Below are positions 54,938 through 64,000 of a stretch of DNA of 64,000 nt, one piece after another (the first letter of the stretch is position 1; each line of letters starts with the position of its first letter). The stretch covers positions 558,001-622,000 of the forward strand of contig JAWWUD010000059.1 in NCBI GenBank assembly GCA_033964015.1, in the 5' to 3' direction. This DNA is from Scolanthus callimorphus (taxonomy: Eukaryota; Cnidaria; Anthozoa; Actiniaria; Edwardsiidae). Both the position numbers and the translations under genes were made by a program. A model generated the notes under the pieces. It searched no databases, was not told the DNA's origin, and was given only the letters and a program-made list of their open reading frames with translations.

Positions 54938-55261
54938 ATAAAATAGACAAAGATACTTGTTTCGCAAAATAAAGTTGGAAAAACAACGAACGGCAGCAAA
55001 AATCCCCCCATGACTTGCAAAAAAAAAACTTTAAACGGGTCACGGGAATAAAATGTGAATTTTCGAATTCTTTATTTGATGAAATTCTACAGTGACAAAT
55101 CTTTACTCTCTTTTAAAAGTTAGCTGAAAAAAATACGGCGCCTCTCGTTGAAAAAAGTGTGTAAGCTTAAAGGGAAAGCAATTCAACAACATCGTTGCAT
55201 TCAAACCCTTTCAAATCAAATGAAGCTTGTCATCATTTTAGGTTTTGCTAAAATTGACTGT
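54938..55261. other. Non-coding
   Basis: AT-rich, nothing recognised. Confidence 0.4.
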
Positions 55262-55265
55262 TCAT

Positions 55266-55317
55266 TATAGCGGAGCTCCAGCGCGGGCCGAAGACCCGCG
55301 CTAGCGGAGCACCATAC
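55266..55317 (-). repeat. Hairpin module, copy 2
   Basis: ATAGCGGAGCTCC, a stem AGCGCGGG/CCCGCGCT with an inner CC-GAA-GA loop, then AGCGGAGCACCATACC. It has the same frame as the 24,677 copy in inverse orientation, but a different stem. Confidence 0.75.
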
Positions 55318-57349
55318 CTAAGGAAAAAAACGTATACTATCGAGTTGATTTTTGAACGTCACGGGCATTATGCATCATTTTGATGACGTCATTGATGACG
55401 TAAGGGCACGTGACTTTGGTGTAGAGTTCCCCTTATGGTCTTTGAAAGGCTTCTATAGACCTTTTTCAAAAATGGCGGAAAGTTGCATGGAAACGAGGCT
55501 GGAAATATGAGCATACATTACCACTGCCGAGGGAAGCCTAGCTGGTGAATGGAGACCGAAAAACCGTCTAATGATTAGTGTTTTCTGATTTTCTTTTCTT
55601 CTAAATTAAGGCCCTCGTTTTGCTCTTTTTGGTCCCTCGAAATCTGCGAGGTTTTGGTCAACGGTTTGATAACTTGGCATAGGCATTTTCAAAACGGCGG
55701 AACCACTTTTTGAATAGAATGGTATGATATATCTTTTGTATCAAAATAGAGGACGAGATATCATACGGGCAAAGGATCATTTCATTTTGGGTGAGCGAAA
55801 GGGGGGAACTCGCGAAACCTGAAGCCCTGGGATCACAAGAAATTTCCTGTGGAGTTATTCCAGCAATTTCTATATCAGTTCTCTTCTTTCAATACGTTAA
55901 AATTTCGCATAACGAAGAAACATGTAATATTGCGTTTGAGATCTCCCGCAAACGAAGACAATATGCTCGTGCCGTTTAATAATAATAATAATAATAATAA
56001 TAACGGTTTTAGGGGGCGCACCCCACCAAGTCTCGGTGCTCTTACAAGGGCTATATGAGATTACATTTAATATAAAAATATAAAAAATAAAAATGAAGAA
56101 AATTGGAATAAGTACAATCTAGTTCATAAGAATATGGCGAAAAATGAAGCAACATTTTGTTGTCACGTGACATGGTCTGGCGCGCTTAATTCAAAGGCGC
56201 TCTTTTAGGTATATGCTTCATCGCTGAATGTCACAATAGTCACCTTATTTGAATATGAATGGTCCTTTTGTTTGATTATGCCTCGTTCTATTAGAAGACG
56301 ACTATATGGCATTCAGCGATGAAGTAGATACCCTCTTTTATTTTCTATTGTGAAATACAAAGGAACTAGGCCAAAACACGTCAAAGCCTGAAACTAAACC
56401 TCAAATACCAACTACAGAGTTGTCGTTGAAAATAAACTAGATGTTGGTTATTGCTAACGACACTTCAAACTTTGTGTTTCGCTTTTTGCTGACCCAAATA
56501 CGCGCGTTTTTCAACCATTAACTTTAGCTCAAACTTTGGGGTATTTTAGGCCTAAAACATATGGGACTTCATATTGGTTGGTTAATCTTTGGCGATTACT
56601 AAAACATAAAAGCAAACTAGATATTGGTTATTGATCTTTAGACACAAATCTCTTACTCTGCCGTTTTTCATGCAACATGATCAAGTATTTCAACCATTAA
56701 ATTTTAGATGAAGTTTCGCGGCCAAGATCTCATCCAAAACTAGAATATTAATGAGGAGTTGAATCTCCCGCGGGAAAAGCACTGTCATTTCACAATGGAG
56801 TAAACCATATGATGTTGATTCGAAGTTTCATTCGCGCTACAACTCACAAAGTTAAAATCGATTAAAACGTCAATAAACGTAATGTTATATAAGTTATGCT
56901 GTGATCCGTGTTGTAGGTATTTTAGCGGTACAAGCGAAGTTAAGTTTGCAACGAATGGCGGCCTTTGTCGTTCTTGTAAACCGATGTTATTTTTAGAAGT
57001 GAATTCGGGTTTTCATTCGCGCTACGAAACCCGCACAGTAAACATCAATGAACGTAATCTCTGTGATAATTTCACTCTTTCATAAGATATAAGTCATGTT
57101 GTTATCCTTGTCGTATTGTAAAGGGACGAGCGAGTTTTAGTTTACAAGTAATGGCGACCTCTGCGATTTCTTCGATGAAAAATTTACATTTAGTGATAGC
57201 TCGGGTATTTACAAAGAGCCAATCAGGACACAGTCAGAACAAGGCTCTTATAATCAGCGCTAAACTCACTGAGGCACATCCAGCAAAACAAGCTCTCTTT
57301 GTTTGGTAAAACTGACGCTTTAAACAAAAGGATTCTGCGCGATTCTTGA
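55318..57349. other. Non-coding with CRE pair and AAT microsatellite
   Basis: A CRE-like pair lies at 55,384-55,403 and an (AAT)n run at 55,978-56,003. Two similar segments near 56,400-56,480 and 56,600-56,720 (ACTAGATxTTGGTTATTG) suggest an old duplication, as do 56,815-56,960 and 57,000-57,140 (TTTCATTCGCGCTAC). No gene supported. Confidence 0.4.
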
Positions 57350-57840
57350 AGACCCAAAAGCAAATGAAATACTATGATATAATATTTTATACAATAAATT
57401 GAAAAACAAAACAAAATGTAACAAAATTGTACAACAGGCCGCATTAAAATGATTTGAAAAGGTGTGTTTTAAGATTGCGTTTAAAAGAAGAAAAGGACGT
57501 AATACATCGGAGCTGTAAAGGCAAAGAATTCCAAAATTTAGGAGCACATACAGAGAACGCCCTGTCGCCATATAAGTGCATGTATTTGTCCTAGGCACTT
57601 GTAGTAGCTGAAGATTAGCAGACCGAAGAGACCTGGGAGGGCGATAGAAATCTAAAAGCTCAGATATATAAGATGGAGCGAGATTATTAAGGGCTTTATA
57701 TGTTACAAGCAATATTTTGTATTGAATTCTCAAAGTAATAGGCAGCCAGTGGAGCGAGCGCAGGACAGGGCTGATATGTTCACGCTTTTTAACCCTTGTT
57801 ATAAGCCGGGCAGCACTATTTTGGATGGAATGCCTGTTAC
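57350..57840 (-). pseudogene. L2/CR1-like LINE RT C-terminal fragment
   Basis: Minus-strand reading gives QNSAARLITRVKKREHI, LHWLPITLRIQYKILLVTYK, LNNLAPSYISELL and, after a one-base shift near 57,565, FSVCAPKFWNSLPLQLR and SSFKRNLKTHLFKSF before a stop near 57,444. This is the conserved LINE protein tail. Everything upstream is missing. A 3' UTR of about 90 bp follows. Confidence 0.82.
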
Positions 57841-60428
57841 AAGAACATTTTGTATCTTGGCGAGGAAAAACAAACTCCCCGCGAAAAGTCTTCCAGTGAT
57901 CGGCCTGGCAGGCAACTACTATGTTCGAAAGAAGCCCGTAAGTGTGAGATCGACGTTACAAAACATAGAAATTCATCAGTTGGGCCGCAAATATGACGAT
58001 TTCGTCATTTGCGTCGTGCACGAAGAATACAAACTACAGGCACACAAAAAATGCAATGTTCATCTACCTTTTTCTGAGGCTTGATGAAATTCGTTTATCA
58101 ATTAAAACAAGGCGCGCTTCACGCGCAACAGAAGAGAAATTCATGTAAAATATATCCCATTAGTTCAAATAGGGGGATCACGAAAAGCCTTTATAGTGAT
58201 AGGCCTGGCGGACATAGGCCTGTTGGAAAGAAATCGCCATTACAAGCATACTACAATGCTAGTAGCAATTCGTCATTTCGTTGCGATAATAACAATTTCG
58301 TCATTTGCGGCGTGCATGAACAATAAAACTACAGAACCAAGAGATAGTACCGATAAAAGCAGGAATCTCAATTAAACATCACAGTTTTCGTGTGCCGGGA
58401 TTTTACTGACTGGTCCTACCGGGGACGGGATTTTACCTACTGGGAACGGGATTTTGCGAATAAAACGGCCGGGAAACGGGATTGGGACCCCCCCCTTCAG
58501 GACCCTGACACATGGGAATCCCTTTCATTCACACAGAAAATTTCAATAACAAGGAGCTCCGCTTTTAGCCAGTGGCTAAATCTATATATTATTTTTGTTG
58601 CTCGTCCCCCTTCTTTTAATCCTGAAGTTCCGTCAGGGTTTTTTCAAATTCCCATTGAGGTTGTGCAGTAGCACGTAAGCCTCCTTACACCTCTTTGACA
58701 ATGGCCTCCGTCGATGAGAAAAAAAACTGTCGTTAGAAAAAAAACTCTGTCGATAAAAAGAACTCTGTCGAGGATGAGGAAAAGCCTCTGTCGATGAGAA
58801 AAAGACAAGAAGAATTTGCGAAACGATGCTTAAGGTATGGGAAAGGTTCAAGAGGTCATTAGGCAAAATTGTTGTCATTCCGTCTTCTTTTAAGCCAACA
58901 GACGTATAATTTAAAGCTTTTGAAGAGTAGAAAACAAACAAAATATTTTTTTATAACTATTAATAGCGGAACTCCCCGTGCCGAAGGCACGGAGTGGAGC
59001 CCCATACGTATCATTCAACGTCACATGAGAAAGCAACCCATCCAAGCCAAAACGATACGTTCAGCGGTTTACGAAAACATCGCGAGCTCTTATTTACGCA
59101 TGCGCACTTGCGTTAGTGGCGACCCGTGTACACAGCCAATCACAGTCCGTCTTGGATCACTGAGCGCGCGCGTCATTTTGTCCTCCTGCACAGCGCCGCG
59201 GTGCTTGGCAGAGGACACGGACCGGAAGTCGCTCCTTCATTTTCCGCCGAAAAAACTCACAAAACACGCGTCCGCGTCGGCTCACTCGAGTTCATTCAGA
59301 CGAAATTTTTGCTGAGCCAAACTGAGACAAACTCGTGGGTGCGAACCACGCCAAATTTGCTCAAAAGAATTCTCTAATGATTGTCAAAATACTTCGGATT
59401 CGATTCCTTCGCCGATATTTCATAATGTTGTTTAGTCATTTTGGAGAAAAACTATGAGGGAGTTGCAAAAGATTCAAAGGCTAGCTTGCTGCAAACGACG
59501 TGTTCTTCGAATACTCATATGAGATCTACGAACAGGGAGCCAGAACTGGATTGAACAGGATTGACAATAACAGAAAATTGCAATGGTTTTAGCCGAATAA
59601 TATATTTAGGAAAATTGGCTTCGTGCAAAAGCTTGCCAAGTAAGAATGAATTCAACTCAACACGACGGAGACTTTCGGAGGAAAGAAACGACTTCACCAC
59701 TTCACTATCAGTTATCGGTAAGCACAAAGCTTGAAATTGCTTCTTATGCTATTTATTTTTTTAGCTTCCAAGTTTATTGCATTCCTGATGAGAAAATTCT
59801 GACTTTACATGTAACTTTTACGTTTTGCTGCTTTCTTGGCTCCCTCAAGGTTTCTTTTTCTCCGGCGAAACTCGATTTATAGTTTTGAGTAAGCTTGACT
59901 TTTGGCCCTGCTTTGCCTTATGTAAAAAGGTCATTTCTGATATTCTAGCCTTGATTTTCTTTTGTCACATGTTAGATTTAGTTAGTACAATGAGACAAAT
60001 ACTATGTCAAGTATTCTTTGTTGTGGATTTCGCTGAAAATCTTATTTTTCATTTTTATTTCAAGGAGATTATCTTTTGTCGGTCGTGAACTGCGACTTGT
60101 TAGCATATCAGAACGCGCTTACTGTTATTGCCATATAAGTTAATGGTAACATGAATTTTCTTGATTTAAACTGTAAAGGTGAGCTCCCTGTGAGTAAGAC
60201 GTGGGGTGTGTATGATTGGAGTTCCGCTTTTAGGCATTTGCAGACTACATCAAGGGTGGATCTAGGGGGTGATTAGGGTGGCTAGCCATCCCCCTTGTTC
60301 TCATGTTCTTGTAAAAACCTTAACATTAATAGCCACCCCTTGGTCTTAACTCTGTAGTATATCCTTTGTACTAGCCAACCCCCTTCTTAAGAGTCTACAT
60401 CCGCCACTGTACATACAGAGTTCACTAC
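57841..60428. other. Non-coding with repeats and one GC-rich patch
   Basis: Short repeats include GGGATTTTAC.. near 58,396-58,480 and CTCTGTCGAT(GAG/AAA)AA units at 58,705-58,808. A hairpin module is at 58,963-58,994. A CpG-rich patch at about 59,090-59,340 looks promoter-like, but no adjacent gene is recognised. A duplicate-looking pair near 57,880 and 58,190 (GTGATCGGCCTGGC / GTGATAGGCCTGGC) suggests a repeat. Confidence 0.4.
58963..58994 (-). repeat. Hairpin module, copy 3
   Basis: AATAGCGGAACTCC, a stem CCGTGCC/GGCACGG closed by GAA, then AGTGGAGCCCCATAC. It is diverged from the other copies outside the stem, yet the stem stays self-complementary. Confidence 0.7.
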
Positions 60429-60620
60429 AGAGTAGCTGTGCTGATTGAGATTTACAGACTATTGTAGACTATATACAGACTATATACAGAGTAGCTGTGC
60501 TGAGTTCATTGAGATTTACAGACTATTTGTAGACTATATACAGACTATATACAGAGTAGCTGTGCTGAGTTCATTGAGATTTACACTATTTACAGGCTAT
60601 TTGCAGAGTTCTCTGGTCTC
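60429..60620. repeat. Tandem repeat of about 60-64 bp, three copies
   Basis: Units start AGAGTAGCTGTGCTGA at 60,429, 60,488 and 60,552 and contain GATTTACAGACTATT and tandem ACTATATACAG. Confidence 0.88.
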
Positions 60621-61832
60621 CTCATTTTTTTTTAACAGGCTATCCACATAGTAGAATAGGCTGTAAATCCCACTTTACATAATAATTTAATCACCCGAAG
60701 AATTTACAGAGAACGTTAATTGCCTGTAAATCCTTTTCCATAGAATGTAAATGTTACATATATTATGACATGCTCCAGAATGTGGCGTAAGCCGATGACG
60801 ACACCAATTCTTGGCTTGCAACCATTCCTATGAAATAAGATAACAAAAAGCGTGTCGGCCATGTTGACACCAGGAACAAAAGCGGTAGACGAACTTTCTT
60901 TTGTTTTCGGCACCAACATGCACAGGGATTTTGTGCAGAAACCCATCCATGAGGAAAAGCTCAATGTATAGATTTAGGCACTGCCCAGAAGAGAAGCTCC
61001 GAATGAAGCTCCGAGTGACCATCATGAAATCGAACCCTCTTCATCACACTCTTCACTAACACAGCATCCTACCAAGGTTGACTGTTTAGCATCAGTTGAC
61101 TGCTTAGCCTGCACCCTTCCCAAGATATATACTTTTTTCTCGTCTGCTGACGTCATCGATGACGTCACCAGATGACCGCGCGTAAACGGCGCGAGAAAGA
61201 ACCCTTAACTCTCTGCCAGTCACTTCAGCTTGGTCACGGTTCCAAGTTTCGGGCCGTCGGCAAAAAGTCGAATGAGTGGCCAAACTCGCCAGCAGATCGT
61301 ACTGAATTTTAGAAAAGGAATTTCGACGCCTCGAATACAACTGGTGGCGTGTGGTTGGTAGCGTGGTATTTGACAAAATGGGGTCTGAGCTGCGAGCCTT
61401 TCAACTGATCTTTATAGACCTCAGGAGCAAATGTTTTAACTTGAAATGTCACTATTACAACCCAAAGTGGCATAAAGGGAAAGAAGAAAGACTCAAATGA
61501 AGGTATGTGGTATAAATATCTTTATTTGCTAATTTTGACGATATAAAATTCATTCTTACAGTTCCCACATATCTGTTATAAACAGATTGTAAGCTTGGGC
61601 TGCCTGTGGTGAAATTCGCCAAATCTAAGATGGCGGATGGCACGCCAAAACCTTTCGAAAATAGCAAACAACGGCGATTGGAATACAATTTCAGATGCTT
61701 GTTTTGCTTTTTAAGGTCAACTTGTTGGCCCGCTTTGTTTCGAAGTGGATTGGAGGCGGAGTAGGTTTTCGCCAATTCGGAGCAGATTCGCGAATGCCGA
61801 ATTTCACAAGGCGTTCTGCGGGTGAGCTCGGT
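60621..61832. other. Non-coding with a CRE pair
   Basis: A CRE pair lies at 61,148-61,167 in a context (CCAAGATATATAC upstream) shared with the 40.4-kb copy, so both belong to one dispersed repeat. No gene. Confidence 0.45.
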
Positions 61833-62272
61833 CGCCGTTTCTCGAAACGCCCGAGAATTCTCGTGCCCGAAAAGTTTGTTTTGAAATTTAATAGATTGAT
61901 CCCCAAGTCTTTCGTTTTTTTTCCTACCCTGATGATTTAAATAGTCTACAACTTCCTATCCATGATTATGTATACTGTTTACGTCTCAAAAACAAAATTT
62001 TCGATTTCATTAAAACCCTCAAATCGACAAAAAATCACCCGAAAAGTCTCGGAAAACTTTTCATTGTTTTTCATCCGAGTTTTTCGGGCGCTCGAAAAGT
62101 TCGGTTTAGACTAACGTAATTCTATAAATAGAATAGAAATAACCACGAAAAGGGAGTTATAGACTCCCTATAGACTATTCAAATCAGCAGGGTAGAAAAG
62201 AAAACGAAATACTTTTTGATAAATCCATAAAAAATTCAAAACAAACTTCTCGGGCGTTTCGAGAAACGGGCG
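61833..62272. mobile_element. Inverted-repeat element of about 440 bp
   Basis: CGCCGTTTCTCGAAACGCCC at the left is matched in inverse by GGGCGTTTCGAGAAACGGGC at the right; both continue into AAGTTTGTTTTGAAxTT. The internal CGAAAAGTTCGG and CCGAGTTTTTCGGGCG motifs are also palindromic. Confidence 0.7.
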
Positions 62273-63012
62273 CCAGTGCTCTCGCATCCTCATGGTTTAT
62301 CTTCGAACGCAAGAAGCCAACTCAGAAAGGCAGGGACCAGGCTGAAAACTATGTAGTTTATACTAATTTTGATGTGCACTATAGAAGAAGTCTTTTTAGC
62401 TATTTTGTCCACCCTTATCAAACACTAGAGAGCAGCCATTTCAAACAAATTGGGTTAAAAAAAAACAAGGCAAGGCCACGTTTTTTTAAACCGACTTCGA
62501 TGTTTTTGAAATCCTGATGAAAACTCTATCTACTGTTTGATATAGCGAATGATTTAATGTCGAGAAAAAGAAGGAATATGAATCTGAAAATTCTATGCAA
62601 ATTAAGATCAGGTATCAAACCCTTCACGTGTAAGGGCAGTAGGTAAAAAGCTTGCGAAGATATAGCTCTGTCTATATTCTGGTTGGCAAAAGCTTGCGAG
62701 CAGAAGAAAAATCCCATATGAAGTTCTGGAAAAACGTGTTTCTTTTCGTGACTATACCTTCACTAGATTTTAACCTATCAGTTTCAGTTCTGATACCAGG
62801 TTAAGCTGAGTTGCATAACACCAAGATAAATATACAAAAAAACAACAGAAATGTAAATAAATTAATTAATTAAAAAATAACAATAAGTTATAATAATTTT
62901 CACGGCCCTATTGCGGTCCTGCACGGCCCTATTGCGAGACCACGCTGAAAGTTGGCAGTTAAACTCATTAATAGTACTGCGGCCGGCCGACGTCAGAGTT
63001 AACTAGCTGGTC
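62273..63012. other. Non-coding
   Basis: A tandem CACGGCCCTATTGCG pair lies near 62,901-62,935. No gene. Confidence 0.4.
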
Positions 63013-63070
63013 CCTTCAATCAATCAATCAAACTTTATTTTAACACAGAATCTTTTCATAAAAAGTATAT
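63013..63070 (-). repeat. Probable LINE 3' tail (TTGA repeats)
   Basis: TCAATCAATCAATCAAACTT on the plus strand resembles the inverse of an L2-type 3' end with a TTGA-repeat tail. The rest of the LINE is not recognised. Confidence 0.45.
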
Positions 63071-64000
63071 AGTAAGAATATGCTCTTCCAAAGAGCTGTG
63101 TATTATTAAAAACTCCTTAAACAAATGGAATCTCAAAGCTCCGTGACGTTTGTTATGGGGCGATCCTGGGCGAATTGTTATTCTCGCGATTTTCTAACAA
63201 GGCCAGTCACGTGGTCAGTGGACTCTAATGGTATCCTTGCATGTTCACGGCTTAGTTCCCAGAGAGGGCCATGTGTGGGGCATGTTCTCTCCTCAAGTTC
63301 GTCCATTCAAGAGAAACTAACATGAAGTTATTGTTTGACATATTTGTAGTGAACGAAGACGCACAACTTTAACAGCTCGTCCAAATTGGAATTAATGTTC
63401 CCAACAATACGAGTTCAAGCTAGATTTCTATGAGTGCGTTCACACTCATCATGTTAACATGTTTCATTAAATATTCAGAAGTCAATAACTTTAAACCTCA
63501 GGTGCGCGCAATTTGGCACAAAATGCCACTGACAGTAGATATTATTACAGGCAAGTTTCACAGGAGGTCATATGGGCGAGATAAACTTTGAAACATGTTT
63601 AGTCTGAATATTTTTCAGCCCTAGTGTGGACGCAAAAGATGTTATTTTCAAACGGACAAGGTGTTTAAAAGTTGCTTTCGTGTCGTTACCAAGGGCAACC
63701 AGGCGGATTAACTGTTAGTAGACACTCGTGGTGTGATTTCCAAATCAGTATCCCACTGACTCTCGCGGCAGGCCTCAAAGCCTTGCTAACCGACCAGTGA
63801 TCGAGGGGATTACGGAAGTTTTATTGAGTATCAGAGTATGCATAGCCTGTTAGCCGGCTATTTGATTTTTTTTTTCGGCGCGCGGGGTTCCTGTGTCGCG
63901 AGGCGGAAAGGAATCCCGCGCTCCAAAAAATTCAAATACTTCCGAAAAAACAACTGGAGAGCCGGCTAGTAGGCTAGAGTATACACAGTATATAGCATTT
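63071..64000. other. Non-coding, with a foldback near the window end
   Basis: Inverse segments GCCTGTTAGCCGGCTATTTG near 63,845 and AGCCGGCTAGTAGGCT near 63,959, with CGGCGCGCGGGG/CCCGCGC between, form a foldback unit of about 140 bp. No gene is supported. Confidence 0.45.

Noticed and set aside
57722..58084. 120-codon plus-strand ORF overlapping the LINE fragment
   Set aside because: Its first third is antisense to clear LINE RT sequence and the rest shows no known domain; not supported as a gene.
1..64000. tRNA, rRNA, bacterial operons, CRISPR arrays or replication origins
   Set aside because: None was recognised. Introns and retroelements show eukaryotic nuclear DNA.

Overview
This is eukaryotic, animal-type DNA, most likely from an anthozoan cnidarian and perhaps a stony coral. 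The grounds are spliced genes with GT-AG introns, an AT-rich background, a single-ORF L2/CR1-like LINE, a Helitron that carries an endonuclease and an RPA gene, a SWIM/YqaJ DNA transposon, and many small foldback elements with GC homopolymer runs. The organism call is inference from element types; no diagnostic single-copy gene was recognised.

Layout. 1-5.2 kb: the 3' part of a Helitron (helicase plus endonuclease gene broken by one stop codon, then a spliced RPA-like gene with a TTAA-flanked MITE in its intron). 5.2-8.5 kb: a full-length L2/CR1-like LINE with an uninterrupted 1021-residue ORF and a perfect 13-bp target duplication. 8.5-13.8 kb: non-coding DNA, an old LINE 3' end and a Harbinger-type MITE. 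13,828-23,432: a complete Mutator-like (MULE) element with 314-bp terminal inverted repeats and a 10-bp target duplication. On its minus strand an OTU cysteine-protease exon, a chain of short acidic exons and a MULE transposase appear to be joined by splicing into one gene. 23.4-26.9 kb: a CRE-rich, CpG-rich promoter-like patch with a possible first exon, then repeats.

26.9-50.7 kb: the one convincing host gene, on the plus strand. Three exons (26,895-27,012; 47,523-47,677; 50,069-50,674) join in phase to give a 292-residue type II membrane protein that resembles a glycosyltransferase. Its first intron is about 20.5 kb and is packed with mobile DNA: foldback MITEs, an L2-like fragment interrupted by a young but defective Gypsy-type LTR element and by a TA-flanked MITE, an ISL2EU/Harbinger-like DNA transposon (transposase plus SAP-SWIM-YqaJ gene, both decayed), a minisatellite and an 80-bp perfect palindrome. 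Its second intron ends with a three-deep nest of MITEs lying 43 bp from the last exon.

50.7-64 kb: no convincing gene. It holds several foldback MITEs, a second nested MITE cluster, an L2-like LINE 3' fragment, short tandem repeats and CRE-pair motifs. Apart from the host gene and possibly the 23.6-24.0 kb exon, nearly every coding-like stretch belongs to a mobile element. The most noteworthy feature is the OTU-linker-transposase gene of the MULE.
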